From NCBI GenBank assembly GCA_965226865.1, contig CBDDEH010000003.1:1-64000 (forward strand): a DNA stretch of 64,000 nt. Reading direction: 5' to 3'. The notes below the pieces were generated by a model that was not told where the DNA came from, did no database searches, and saw nothing but the letters and a program-made list of their open reading frames with translations. Position 1 is the first letter of the stretch, and each line of letters opens with the position of its first letter. Source of the DNA: CBDDEH01 sp965226865 (GTDB taxonomy: Bacteria > Chloroflexota > Dehalococcoidia > Lucifugimonadales > JAGWBF01). The position numbers and the translations under genes were made by a program. Positions 7,370-16,352 of this stretch are shown in pieces.

Positions 7370-7620
7370 GCAGTACCCATCGCACGTCGTTTCGGAACGC
7401 CCGCTGATTCGATTTCTGTCAGTCCGTTGGTCTGCCCGGACGCATCTTGGTGGCGAAACGAGAACCTCGCGGGGCTCACAGGGTGCCGAACCACATCTGG
7501 AAGATGGTACTGACTACCGTCTCAGCTGGTCTCAGTGGGGCTGTGTATCGTCCAAACTCGACCTACAGAGCACCCAGCCACAATTCGAAGATGGTTCTGG
7601 CTACCGTGAAAAAAGGCCCG
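7333..7620 (+). repeat. dispersed repeat R1, long copy
   Basis: About 280 bp is shared with 22780-23035 in opposite orientation. Landmarks in order are GCAGCACCGGACCCGG, GCCTGTCTGGTAA, CGCCCGCTGATT, TCTGCCC, CATCTGGAAGATGGTACTG and then TTCGAAGATGGTTCTG with a CTACCGTGAAAAAAGGCCC end. Internally the GAAGATGGT(T/A)CTG motif occurs twice. No coding capacity is seen. It could be a small non-autonomous element or the remains of a recombinase element. Confidence 0.6.
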
Positions 7621-7814
7621 CCACACCCGGCGGAAGCACGGTTACTCGCCAGATACGTAGGAGAAGGCAACGCTAGTTGTCCTTTAGCAGGCCGAGGGAG
7701 TTATCAGGGGGATGGAATTTGTGAGATAAAATTAAGAAGGCTACGTACGCGACCCTGAGTCCATCCGCGAGGAAGGCGTCAACCATCAATCGTCAATTGG
7801 AACGGAGAGTCGTG

Positions 7815-8000
7815 ATGACAACAAACGATCGAATCATCCTAGATGAAGTCCTGAAGCAGCGTCAGATGGAAATCGACCCAAATACGGACCCCAGCTCTTC
7901 TTTCGAGTTCTTCACGGCAGAGCAGGTTCTAAAGGACTTCGATCTCTCGTATGACGAGATAGAGTCTGGCTTGGTGGGTGACGGAGGCGATGGCGGATAA
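7815..8000 (+). CDS. small acidic protein, function unknown
   Basis: The product is 61 residues from ATG 7815, with GGAGAG seven bases upstream. It is rich in Asp and Glu, with RIILDEVLKQR, an EFFTAEQVLKDFDLSYDEIE helix pair and a Gly-Asp tail. A related start, with a TIDLIILLEDA segment and its own GGAGG, follows at 8052 but is frameshifted, so this looks like one of a tandem pair. No family is recognised. Confidence 0.5.
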   Translation: MTTNDRIILDEVLKQRQMEIDPNTDPSSSFEFFTAEQVLKDFDLSYDEIESGLVGDGGDGG

Positions 8001-8051
8001 AAGCGACCTATCTCCTAGTTAATGGCGACCTAGTTCAGGAGGACTCGGATT

Positions 8052-8229
8052 ATGGATACGATCGATCTGATCATCCTGCTCGAAGACGCACGCCGGGTTC
8101 CAAGAAACTCCAATCGAACGCTTTCTGACAATCAGTAACGACTTCTTCGACCTGTCAAAGGAAGCTTCAACTTTGTCAGGCGTCTACAACGACGGAGTCA
8201 ATTCAGCGGACTCGCCGCTTCGTTACTGA
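8052..8229 (+). pseudogene. broken paralogue of the preceding small gene
   Basis: ATG 8052 has GGAGG upstream and encodes a start resembling the 7815 gene (TxDxIILxE), then stops after 30 codons. Shifting one frame near 8098 gives a further run with IERFLTISNDFFDLSKEA, recalling the EFFTAEQVLKDFDLS stretch of the intact neighbour, ending at TGA 8227-8229. A single frameshift in a duplicated gene explains this. Confidence 0.4.
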
Positions 8230-8269
8230 AGGTGCTTTAGGGGCTTATATACCTGACAAGGGCCGAGGC

Positions 8270-8291
8270 CCTATAGGTTCGGACCTATAGG
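8270..8291. repeat. perfect inverted repeat (hairpin or operator)
   Basis: CCTATAGGT, TCGG, ACCTATAGG: nine-base arms with a four-base loop. It lies 15 bp before a second, longer inverted repeat. No T-run follows, so a terminator is unlikely. Confidence 0.6.
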
Positions 8292-8306
8292 ATATTGACC
8301 ATAAGG

Positions 8307-8333
8307 CTTGCTATACCATGTAGGTATAGCAAG
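8307..8333. repeat. perfect inverted repeat with 11-bp arms
   Basis: CTTGCTATACC (8307-8317), ATGTA loop, GGTATAGCAAG (8323-8333). Together with 8270-8291 it forms a pair of AT-centred dyads in a gene-free stretch, suited to protein binding such as an operator, a recombination site or a replication-initiator site. Confidence 0.6.
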
Positions 8334-8417
8334 AGGCAACGCGGTATGATCGAAGCCATAGAATGCAAGTATCAGAGGGGGAGCGTTCTACTGCATATAG
8401 CTTAGGAGGAGACGCGG

Positions 8418-8529
8418 ATGTTGACTGATGATGACCTGCCAGTTGCTAGATGAACGATTGAAGCCGCTAAAGAAGGAGCTACGCATAAAGATCAACACAC
8501 TGTGGGACGCCAGTGCGGGCTACCCCTGA
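8418..8529 (+). pseudogene. degenerate small gene with strong ribosome-binding site
   Basis: AGGAGGAG at 8404-8411 precedes ATG 8418, but that frame stops after ten codons. One frame over, a start at 8431 gives 32 basic residues (DERLKPLKKELRIKINTLWD region) ending at TGA 8527-8529. The two frames together read like one small gene with a frameshift. The function is unknown. Confidence 0.3.
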
Positions 8530-8543
8530 TCTAGGAGGAGGAC

Positions 8544-8695
8544 GATGCCAACAGGAGCGAACGGCCAAAAGAGCCAGACTAGTACCCCGGTGCAAGCCGC
8601 CTCCGGAGTCCGCCGAGGACTTGGCGCGAGCCATATTCCGCGACGCCGACCGCAAGCTAGATGAGAAGCTGGCACAGCAGGAAAAGGCCAAGTAA
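8544..8695 (+). pseudogene. degenerate small gene
   Basis: GGAGGAGG precedes ATG 8544 (start MPTGANGQKSQ). The protein-like continuation, with ESAEDLARAIFRDADRKLDE and an EKLAQQEKAK end, is in another frame and stops at TAA 8693-8695. A frameshift near 8590 would join them. The gene that follows starts 12 bases later with its own AGGAGG. Confidence 0.35.
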
Positions 8696-8706
8696 CAGGA
8701 GGAAGC

Positions 8707-8829
8707 ATGACTACAAGGCTTGAGGAACAACCTAAGCCAACGACCCCACCACGAACCGAGTACACAGCCAACGACCCCAACCGGCCCCGGGCGAGCCAGG
8801 CCGTAAAGGCTTTGGTCGGAACGGCGTGA
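8707..8829 (+). CDS. very small hydrophilic protein
   Basis: Forty residues from ATG 8707, which follows CAGGAGGAAGC, a strong ribosome-binding site. Rich in Pro, Thr and Arg (start MTTRLEEQPKPTTPPR). It is too short for domain assignment. Part of a run of tiny genes with strong ribosome-binding sites between 7.8 and 8.9 kb. Confidence 0.4.
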   Translation: MTTRLEEQPKPTTPPRTEYTANDPNRPRASQAVKALVGTA

Positions 8830-8895
8830 GACACCAGCGGAACCGTCGCCTGGAGGACCACCTCCGCCCAATTCGCCACCGTCAGAGGAATAATG

Positions 8896-8901
8896 TATAA
8901 T
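8896..8901 (+). promoter_or_regulatory. -10 element before the two-TM gene
   Basis: A perfect TATAAT; TTCGCC at 8872-8877 would be a weak -35 with an 18-bp spacer. The transcript would start near 8908, 25 bases before the GTG at 8933. Confidence 0.4.
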
Positions 8902-8932
8902 AATTGTGTACCTCTCTTGGGGAGACACGGAT

Positions 8933-9316
8933 GTGGACGAGCACATAGCAGACGGCCGGTTACAGGCGGACACCGTTCATCGATATTACTACTACTTGGC
9001 GGATAACCAGAAGAGGCATGTGGGCCTGCTCTTGGCAGGGATTGCGTTGCTGGCCGGGGTGCTTTTGATAGCGGACATCCCATCCTGGGGATCGGCTATA
9101 GCGTTCTTCGTTGTCACCCTTCTGTCTGTGGCGTTCCTTTACCGCAGGGACGCTGAGCACGGTGCGCTTGCCAGCCTAGTGTCAATCCAGTACGCATCTG
9201 GTAGCCGAGTGGGAGGCGTTGCGGAGCGGCAAACCAACCCAGGCACAGGTGAACGGGTTGCGGGCCAAACACAACACTATCGGCAATGCTGCAGATCTGT
9301 GACAGCAAGCTGTTGA
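8933..9316 (+). CDS. small membrane protein with two TM segments
   Basis: GTG 8933 with GGGGAG upstream gives 127 residues. The N-terminal 30 are cytosolic-like and include an RYYYYLADNQ stretch. Two hydrophobic helices follow, GLLLAGIALLAGVLLIADI and AIAFFVVTLLSVAFLY, joined by a short loop. The polar C-terminal 45 residues are probably cytosolic. It resembles no named family; two-TM proteins of this sort occur as defence effectors and in stress genes, but nothing here proves it. Confidence 0.5.
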   Translation: MDEHIADGRLQADTVHRYYYYLADNQKRHVGLLLAGIALLAGVLLIADIPSWGSAIAFFVVTLLSVAFLYRRDAEHGALASLVSIQYASGSRVGGVAERQTNPGTGERVAGQTQHYRQCCRSVTASC

Positions 9317-9512
9317 AAAAGGCGGATCGTGAAGCCCGAGCAAGCGTAGCGCCACGTCACCGTAATGAGACCCCGAACCTAGCACACGAAACCTAAGCCG
9401 CATGCCGCGTCAGACATACATGACGGGCGATTGGAACGTTCTACCTAACTGATCTAAGCCGTCAGGTCTTGGTAGCGCATCCTCTGACCGACCATTCCGC
9501 AGGTCAGAATCA

Positions 9513-10277
9513 TCATCTGGGTAATCGTGAGTCTCGGACATTGGCCCGGCCCGCGAACTCCGTCACATAGCGATGCAGATGTTTCGCGCTCATCTTGTGG
9601 TACGTTCCGATGTAGCCGCGCTTTAGCATGGACCAGAACGACTCCATCCCATTCGTGTGAGTCATACCGTCCACGTACTGTCCTACACTATGCTTGACAG
9701 CCTTGTGCGGAAACGGGAGTCCAACATAGGCGGCGTGGTCGTCAGTGTAGACCGTAGAGCCGGGCGCAACCGTGTCTGCTACGAATCCTTGGAGCGTTGC
9801 TCTGTCCGTAGTCTCCACCGGCTGAGCCTTGACGCGCCCATTACGTTGCTTCGCGCCTACAACAGCAATCTTGCCGACCGTACCGTGTCCGGCGTGAAGT
9901 TTCTTGGAATCGATGTACGTCTCATCTCTGACCTCACCGGATAGCGGAGCGTCAGTTCAACAGACTTCCGTTCTTCTGAGCCATCATCCAGGCGGTCTGT
10001 CGCAAACTGGAACGCCCTTGAGGTTTGTGGAGAGGATGTCGATAACCCACTTTTGGAGGGGGAGGTTGCTGGCCTCCATGGCGATCTTGACGCTGAAATA
10101 CTTGCGGCAGGAGGAGCACCGAACGAACCGGGGTCGTGTATCTAGCGGGGGCAACGGCGTTCTCCGTCCGGCCATCTTATCTCAAACCAAGCGGGCTGCG
10201 TTGTCATCGAACATCTGGAAAAGCTCTATAACTCCAATGCCTTTCCTGTACGCTTTGCCCGGCCCTGCTGTAGTCAT
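9513..10277 (-). pseudogene. IS1595-family transposase, degenerate
   Basis: The minus strand starts at 10277 with an AGPGKAYRKGIGVIELFQMF segment like the N terminus of the intact IS1595 transposase at 42102-43070. It then passes through frames with a Cys-x2-Cys half (VRCSSCRKYFSVK) and a STNLKGVP piece, and ends with the DDE tail TVYTDDHAAY, THTNGMESFWSMLKRG and HRYVTEFAGR. At least two frameshifts and stops are needed to join these. Its 5' end lies against the truncated AIPR gene, so its insertion probably removed that gene's start. Confidence 0.75.
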
Positions 10278-10334
10278 TTCGTGCTCCCTTGTTCTAATGT
10301 ACCTCTATTATACTGGGCTAAGCCAGTTTGTCAA

Positions 10335-11550
10335 GTATTGATCTCCTTCCTTTATGCCTCCAAGGGCGCAGAAATAGACGACAACGTCAAGCGTAAGGTG
10401 AAACCGCTTGAAAGTATTGTGACGTCACACTTCCCACAGTGCAAGTTTGATTTTCGATTCTTGGGCGCCGCCGAGTTGCTCGGTCTGGCTCGCCGACACC
10501 CCCAGAGAACATATGGCCTCCCCCTAGCTGAAAGCCCAATCTCCTCCGGAGACCAAATCGGGTTCGTCTGTCTGGTCAGATTACATGATTTCTTCAAATT
10601 CATCACTGACGACAAAAAGGCGCTCCGGAGGCAGATGTTTGAAGCGAACGTACGCGATTACCAAGGTCGAACCCAAGTCAACGATGAAATTCAGGCCTCG
10701 CTTCAAGACAAAGCGACTGAGGATTTCTGGTGGTTGAACAACGGCGTCTCGGTTCTAGCAACCCAAGCATCACTTGGGGGGGAAAACGTTGACTATGGAA
10801 GATCCGCAAATCGTCAACGGCCTACAAACGTCAACAGAGATCTACAACTACTGCAAGGAGTCCGACGAAACCAATGACGAGAGGAAAATCCTGGTCCGGG
10901 TCATGGTTCCCACAGAGGACGAGAGCCGTGACCGCATCATAAAAGCGACAAACAGTCAGACCGTAGTGCTACTGTCGTCTTTAAGAGCCACAGATAAGAT
11001 CCATAGAGACATTGAGGAGTATCTGCGACCAAGAGGCTTGTTTTATGATCGACGAAAGAACTACTACAGAAACGAAGGCAAACCCCGGGACAAGATAGTG
11101 GGCATTCCTTATTTGGCGCAGGCAGTGATGGCGATAGTCCTTCGCCGACCTGACACGGCGCGCGCACGTCCTTCGTCGCTTCTGAAGACGGACGAAGACT
11201 ACGGGCAGGTGTTTAACTCATCATATCCGATTGAGTTGTACTACGTGTGTGCTGAGGCTATGCGACGAATTGAAGGTCACTTGAAATCGCCAAGTTTGAA
11301 TGTCGCATCAAAGGACCGCAATAATCTTCGCTTTTATGTTGCCATGCACGCGGTAGCGGGCATCTGTAATTCGCCAAAACCAGAAGCGAACATAATCGCC
11401 AAGTTCGATGTCGCCGGGTTGGACCAAACAGCGGTCCACCACAGTCTGAGCTTGATCCAACCGAAGTATCTTGCTCTTGGCGGCAATGACCAGGTTTCGA
11501 AAGGCTCATCTCTTTTGGAAGCCGTTCTTGAAGGCGGACCATCGGCCTAG
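10335..11550 (+). pseudogene. AIPR-family abortive infection protein, disrupted
   Basis: Residues such as NVRDYQGRTQVNDEIQ, FWWLNNGVSV and NPQIVNGLQT-like DPQIVNGLQTSTEIYNY are the hallmark of the AIPR phage-resistance family. The first part (to 10775) and second part (from 10783) lie in different frames, separated at a run of seven G (10776-10782). The N-terminal 100-150 residues expected for the family are absent, and the coding sequence abuts the IS1595 remnant. It ends normally with a hydrophilic tail at 11550. The G-run shift could be a sequencing error or phase variation, but the missing start indicates real damage. Confidence 0.8.
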
Positions 11551-11817
11551 CGTGAGACTGACTGGAGAGCAAAACGTACAACCACGGACGGTGTAAGTCG
11601 GCGACGCTCAAGACGACGCGTTCGATATGGCCATCATCATATCTGGGGACGGCGACCTAGCCAGCCCGGTGCGGGCCGACCGGGGGATTGGATACGGTTC
11701 GCTGATGCCCAAGCGACGGCCTATTTCGGATTGGGACAGATCCTGCTCCAGTCGTCAATGGTTGTCCCGCAGCCCGCCAAGTAGATACAATAGCGACAAC
11801 CCGGAGAGGAGGCCGCG

Positions 11818-12417
11818 ATGTCAATAAGGGATCTGGCGCAGGATGGCCGGTTTATCGTGAAGCAGAGAGTCGAGGGGTTGGAGGCCATCACAGGAATCGA
11901 AACAAGAAACCGCTACGAAGTGCTGACGCCGGGCGGTCAGGCCGTGATGTGGGCCTATGAAGAGTCGGGGGGCTTGAGCAGGCTATTCCTGAAGCGCCAT
12001 CGACCCCTAACCCTGCATATTACCGACTTGAACGGCCAGGACATCCTGGTGGCGAGTCGCGGCTTCTTCTGGCTCTTCGCGCACATGAGAGTGCAGGATG
12101 GCGACGAGCGGCCTGTTGGCACTATACGCCGCAAGTTCGGACTGCTGAAACGGAGGCTGGTCATCGAGGACGCTGGAGGGGACATCGTCGCTGAGGTGAG
12201 TGGCTCCGTGTTCCGGCGGTACACCTTCACGATCAAGCGGCTCGACCAGGAGGTCGGCAGGGTCACGAAGCAGTGGAGCGGCTTGGGCCGGGAGATGTTT
12301 ACCGACGCCGACACCTTCCTGGTCGAGCTCCCGATCAAGCACGGTGACGATGACTTCCAGTCCCTCGTTCTCGCGACCGCATTTGCAGTCGACCTGGATT
12401 TCTTCGAGAATAGCTGA
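11818..12417 (+). CDS. LURP-one/phospholipid-scramblase-like protein
   Basis: The product is 199 residues from ATG 11818 with GAGAGGAGG upstream. The order FIVKQRV, YEVLTPGGQAVMWAYEE, LTLHITDLNGQDILVASR, IRRKFGLLKRRLVIEDAGGDIVAEV and a C-terminal ATAFAVDLDFF matches the 12-strand tubby-like barrel of the scramblase/LURP-one family. In bacteria the family's role is uncertain; membrane or nucleotide binding has been proposed. It stands alone between the AIPR remnant and recombinase debris. Confidence 0.75.
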   Translation: MSIRDLAQDGRFIVKQRVEGLEAITGIETRNRYEVLTPGGQAVMWAYEESGGLSRLFLKRHRPLTLHITDLNGQDILVASRGFFWLFAHMRVQDGDERPVGTIRRKFGLLKRRLVIEDAGGDIVAEVSGSVFRRYTFTIKRLDQEVGRVTKQWSGLGREMFTDADTFLVELPIKHGDDDFQSLVLATAFAVDLDFFENS

Positions 12418-12530
12418 GCTGCCCTCGATGGCAGTTGCCGGTCTCTGGGTCTACCGTTGACTCGGCGAGGACCAGACACTGGGCGTGCGGTAGATTGCTT
12501 ACGGCGTTTCTCCAATGTATTGTCTATATC

Positions 12531-12592
12531 GAGACCACCCACCGAAAAGTTCGCAGTACGGTACACTCTGGCCCACTTGAGAAGACTCGAAC
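12531..12592 (-). repeat. dispersed repeat R4
   Basis: CACCCACCGAAAAGTTCGCA, GTACGGTACACTCTGGCCC and ACTTGAGAAGACTCGAACC in this order. Related copies lie at 29706-29770 and, split by the IS110 composite, at 29851-29869 plus 34153-34172. The GACTCGAACC end resembles a tRNA T-loop read backwards. Confidence 0.55.
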
Positions 12593-12606
12593 CGCTCATA
12601 CAGTGA

Positions 12607-13487
12607 TCAGGTAGCACACCAACCTATCGGTCCGCCTGACCTTATCCAATCGCATCCAAATCGACCGCCCAAGAGTACCTCAGTTTTTGGTGTCGATTGT
12701 GAAATGGGTATGGTGTATCTGAGGAGAGCGTCGCCGGGCACGACGATGATCTCCTTGACGAAGGACTGGATGAATGCCCTGCGCTCGGTCAACTCGCTCT
12801 CGTTGAGGAAGTCCTTCATGTCTTTGGCGTAGGCGGCAATCGTGTTCGCGTTGTCCAGTACCTTCCGGCGCTGGGAGAGGTCCGCCCTAGCCTGCTCAGC
12901 GAAGTACTCAAGCCGCTCTTGCCGCTCCCGATGCTCTCTGATGCGGTCCGAGGCGTCGGCCATAGCGGTGTCGGTCGTCTCGATGTGGTGCCAGATGCGC
13001 CCCAGTTTCTTCTTCACGTCCTCTAGCTCATCCTCGATGGCCCGAAGACTCTTGCGCTGCTCTCGGGTCACGCCGTCCATCTCCTCGGCCACCACCTTCA
13101 CGAGTTCCCGGATGTTGCCCTTCGTGAGGACGTTGGAGCGGATCTTGGCGACGACCAGTTCCTCGAATCGGCGGGCGTTGAGCGTCGGAGTGTTGCAGGC
13201 GTCCTTGCCGAAATTGATGTTCGACTGACAGACGTAGTAGGATACTGGCCGCTCTTGGCGAACCGGCCGGTAAGCGGCATCTTGCACGCCTCACACTTGA
13301 CCAGGCCGCTGAGCAGGTAGGAGCTTCCGACTCTGCGGGGGTGGCTGAACTTGGGCGCGCGGGAGCTCAGGTGCTTGCCAACGATTTGGAACTGGGCCTT
13401 GGTGACGATGGCGGGAAAGGCGTTTTCCACCCGCACCGGTGGCGCACCGTCCTTGGCATCGACGCCCCAAACCAGCCTCCGCGGTTT
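12607..13487 (-). pseudogene. serine recombinase, N-terminally truncated and frameshifted
   Basis: This minus-strand remnant holds the recombinase and zinc-ribbon domains but no resolvase catalytic domain. Frame one (from 13487) reads RVENAFPAIVTKAQFQIV, HPRRVGSSYLLSGLVKCEAC, then shifts near 13240. Frame two reads YYVCQSNINFGKDACNTP, NARRFEELVVAKIR, a coiled-coil segment and ends with YTIPISQSTPKTEVLLGG, the tail that recurs as repeat R2. It is close to the intact recombinase at 53668-55488. The missing 5' half meets another tail repeat at 13489-13529. Confidence 0.8.
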
Positions 13488-13488
13488 C

Positions 13489-13529
13489 TAATAGACACAA
13501 AAAACTGCGGTACTCGTGGGGGGTGGGCC
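13489..13529 (+). repeat. recombinase 3'-tail repeat R2, copy c
   Basis: AATAGACACAAAAAACTGCG followed by GTACTCGTGGGGGGTGGGCC; translated it keeps the DTxKTxVLVGG-like tail of the recombinase family. No recombinase body is attached on this strand, so it is a solo scar. Confidence 0.5.
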
Positions 13530-13640
13530 TGGAGGCTGCTGAAGGTGACAGCGCCGAGACTTCTCGCTAGCGACGTCCCGACCGCCGCCCCCAGGACGAC
13601 CTTATCCCTGGATGTGAACGTCGCCCGAGCCGGGGGACGA

Positions 13641-13982
13641 CTATGACTCAGGCGATGTGCCGTAGTCAAGCCCCAAGAGGTTCAGGTCGTTGGTCTCGAC
13701 ATCCCGCAATCCCGACGGGATGCAGCCTGAGAACGAGTTGCCGGACAGGTGCGGAGCCGTCAGATTGAGGTCTTCAAGCTCCTGTGGTATCCCGCCGCTC
13801 AGACTATTGTCGCGCAGCCACAGATGGGTCAGGCTGTCCATGTCGCCTAATTCCACAGGTATGCTGCCAGTCAGGTCATTGTTGTTGAGGTTCAACAGAC
13901 GCAGGTTGTCGTTCCCAACGACCAGGGGGCAACCCTCTGGAACAAGGAGATCAGACGCCGCACCGATGTGGTGGCATCTTCC
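13641..13982 (-). pseudogene. leucine-rich-repeat protein, C-terminal fragment
   Basis: The open minus-strand frame from 13982 has a cap-like RCHHIGAASDLLVPEGCP segment, then LNLNNNDLTGSIPVELGDM and LWLRDNSLSGGIPQELEDL, two clear plant-type LRR units with NNxLxGxIP, and a third NSFSGCIPSGL. There is no credible start, and a TAG lies upstream at 13983-13985, where the IS256 remnant begins. A truncated secreted or surface LRR protein is likely. Confidence 0.65.
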
Positions 13983-14185
13983 CTAACAGGCCAGCCGTGC
14001 GTCGCCTGGTTGGCGCCGTCCTGGCTGAGCAGCACGACGAATGGGCCGTCGGCCGTCGATATCTCACCCCCGCCATTCTGACCCTGAACGAAGCCCTTCC
14101 GGAGGCCGATCTCGCCGATGAGACTGCCGCCTAAACAGCATCAACAGGATGACGCACTCTTACACCACTTGACGGGACGTGACCG
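13982..14185 (+). pseudogene. IS256-family transposase C-terminal remnant
   Basis: The + strand frame reads PNRPAVRRLVGAVLAEQHDE then WAVGRRYLTPAIL and ends with TAA at 14132-14134. RLVGAVLxEQxDEWxVxRRY is the diagnostic C terminus of IS256/Mutator transposases. About 50 bp of the element end follow, with CTTACACCACTTGACGGGAC. The left break joins directly to the LRR fragment; the right end meets the SDR gene. Confidence 0.7.
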
Positions 14186-14192
14186 TGCGACC

Positions 14193-15116
14193 TTACGGGC
14201 GGCGGTAGTGGCGGCCCAGTTCCGAGGCGTAGCGCCGTCCCAACGTGGCGCCTTCGGCCTCCAGCCATTCGGTGAACCGGGTGGAGGCGGTGGGTGGGTC
14301 AGCCGACACCAGATGGCCCGCCATCAGTCCGTCGATTTCATCCCTGGTCAGCACCACATCCCGCACCAGCCAACCCGCCATTCGGGCGGCCAGCAGCGCC
14401 ACGGAAGGCCGTACGTGAATCAGCCGGGCTCGGCTGCCTACTCGGCGAGCTATGAGCCGTACCATCTCCTCAAACGTGAATGTTTCTGGACCCACGGCGT
14501 CTAACACGACATCTTCGCTTCCCGCCCCGGCATTCACGGCAAGTTGCGCCAGGTCGTCTACGAACACCGGCTGTATCGGATAGTCCCCAGACCCTGCGAT
14601 GGGGAACGCTGGAAACCGCCGCAGGAACCAGGCGATGTTGTTTATCAGCACATCCTCGGGGCTGAACAGCACCGTGGGCCGGAGGATGGCGTAGGACAAC
14701 CCAGACTCGTGGATTGCCTTCTCCACCAGCGCCTTCCCCCGGAAGTAAGGAAGTGGCGAGTCTTCCGAGGGGTTGGTGATGCTGATATGGACGATGCGGC
14801 TAACGGCGGCTTCGGCCGCCGCTCCTATCAGGATGCGGGAGTTCTGGACCGCAACGTCATGAGTAACCGTGCCTCGTGCGAAGCGAATCCAATAGGTGTT
14901 GTACAGAGTGGCGGCTCCCCGAAGATTTTCCACCAAACCGTTAAAGTCGCCGAAGTCCAGAGGTAGAGCCTCCACCCGATCACCGAAGGGGCTGTGGGAA
15001 GTAGGAGTACGGGTCAACGTCTTTACAGTTGCTCCCTGTTCCAACAACCGCCGCGCGATGTACTTGCCACTGTAGCCAAAGGCCCCAGTGACGACCGAGA
15101 GACTAGATCGGCTCAT
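14193..15116 (-). CDS. atypical SDR, NAD(P)-binding NmrA/NDUFA9-like
   Basis: The product is 307 residues from ATG 15116 (a longer frame to 15155 lacks a site). VTGAFGYSGKYIARRLLEQG is a Gly-rich Rossmann start of the atypical SDR type. YFRGKALVEKAI supplies a YxxxK-like region and LSYAILRPTVLF is typical of NmrA/NDUFA9-like proteins; the C-terminal half has further hydrophobic helices. These enzymes bind NAD(P) and can act as quinone- or sugar-linked reductases or as redox sensors; the substrate is unknown. Its start overlaps the end of the upstream membrane protein by 14 bp. The last 87 codons are duplicated at 47157-47422. Confidence 0.75.
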   Translation of the reverse strand: MSRSSLSVVTGAFGYSGKYIARRLLEQGATVKTLTRTPTSHSPFGDRVEALPLDFGDFNGLVENLRGAATLYNTYWIRFARGTVTHDVAVQNSRILIGAAAEAAVSRIVHISITNPSEDSPLPYFRGKALVEKAIHESGLSYAILRPTVLFSPEDVLINNIAWFLRRFPAFPIAGSGDYPIQPVFVDDLAQLAVNAGAGSEDVVLDAVGPETFTFEEMVRLIARRVGSRARLIHVRPSVALLAARMAGWLVRDVVLTRDEIDGLMAGHLVSADPPTASTRFTEWLEAEGATLGRRYASELGRHYRRP

Positions 15117-15522
15117 TGCCTTCCTGACCTCCGAGATCAGCAATGGCTGCAACAAGGAGCGCGAGGGCTGTTGGCAGGTAGAACATGCCGATCGAAGCTA
15201 TCGCTACAAAACAGAATCCCAGAAGCACGACGGCGGGGCTCCAGAGGAGTATCTTGCGCATCGTCGTCTGTTGGAGCCGAAGGCCCAACAAAGTGATGGC
15301 GGTCAACAGGATAGGCACTAGCAGCAACAAGATTACGTGCAGGCCATTTGCTTCTATTGCCGTAGCGCTAGAGCGAATCACCTCCCCGCCAGGCTCACCA
15401 GGGAGTGTCGCCGTTACCGACGCACCCTCATAGGTGGGCCAGAACGCCAACCAGACCCCAGCGGCCCAGGCAAAGGCATGGGCGACCCATGCAGATACTG
15501 TCGCTACGCCGATAGACCTCAG
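15103..15522 (-). CDS. small membrane protein, possible CTG start
   Basis: The frame contains three hydrophobic helices: VATVSAWVAHAFAWAAGVWL, HVILLLLVPILLTAITLLGL, and the paired VVLLGFCFVAIASIGMFYL / ALALLVAAIADL. No ATG, GTG or TTG is available before residue 25; CTG at 15522 with GGAGGG four bases upstream gives 139 residues and includes the first TM helix, so I prefer it. TTG at 15450 is the shorter alternative. The gene is coupled to the SDR gene and probably forms a two-gene operon with it. The family is not recognised. Confidence 0.5.
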   Translation of the reverse strand: MRSIGVATVSAWVAHAFAWAAGVWLAFWPTYEGASVTATLPGEPGGEVIRSSATAIEANGLHVILLLLVPILLTAITLLGLRLQQTTMRKILLWSPAVVLLGFCFVAIASIGMFYLPTALALLVAAIADLGGQEGNEPI

Positions 15523-15646
15523 ATGTCCCTCCGTTTCACCGCATCCGGCTCTCCAGTGTCGTTACAGTCGGTAGCGTCTGGGGGTGTGTTTTGTGCCTGT
15601 GGCACCGTCCGGTTGCGTGAGGGGCCGTCAGGCTGCTCGCAGCCTG

Positions 15647-16098
15647 CTAACGAGGGGAGTAAGCGTTGGCAATGTGGGTGTACCCGGTGTCGGTCGCGTT
15701 GACATTGGAGTCGATCGCGACGTTCGTTGGGTATCCGAACTCACTGTTGTAGCTCACGGTAACCTGCTCTACCTCGTTGGTGATGGCGTGCTGGATATCG
15801 TCGAACAAGCTGTCGATGGTGGGGTAGGGGTTGGAACGGGTGTCGGCGTCGGAGTAGCGGTTGGCACAAGTGTCGGCGTGGGGATGGCGGCGAGCGTGGC
15901 CGCCACCCGGGCCTCTACGGTGGCGCCAATGTCCGGGGTCGGGGTGGGTGTTGCCGTGGGCAGCGCGGCAGCCACGGCAGCCTGCACTGTGGCTTCGATA
16001 TCTCGTGTAGCCGTCGGGACAGGCGTTGGACTCTCGGTGATGCAAGCAACCGCCATCAGGAACGCAACAACCGGCGCGAATAAGCGACAGATGTTCAT
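15647..16098 (-). pseudogene. lipoprotein with Thr/Pro linker and DUF6174-like end, frameshifted
   Basis: ATG 16098 starts a signal peptide (ICRLFAPVVAFLMAVACI) with a lipobox Cys. Two Ala-rich helices with EATVQAAVAAAL and EARVAATLAAI follow, separated by TPTPTP linkers. The frame ends at 15769, but a neighbouring frame continues to 15647 with PTIDSLFDDIQHAI and VTVSYNSEFGYPTNVAI, the typical end of DUF6174 proteins. The core of that domain is missing, so slippage or deletion within the TP repeats is likely. Confidence 0.6.
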
Positions 16099-16352
16099 AC
16101 GCCATTATTGTCGATAGCCAAGAGTCCTGTAAATCCACAGGTCTGCCGAATCCTGATTCAGGCACATTTGCGGTAGTATAATTTTTCTGATTTCAAGGAT
16201 ATACCGCCAAATTTCTTAAGCAAGATTTTCGTGCCCGAGGGCGGCTCGCAGGCCATGACCCATATAATCAATGCCATTGCCGCACCACGATAGGAGGCGT
16301 CTCTCCCATCTCGCGTGTCAACGATCTCTCTCTACACCAAGCCAAGCCCGTA

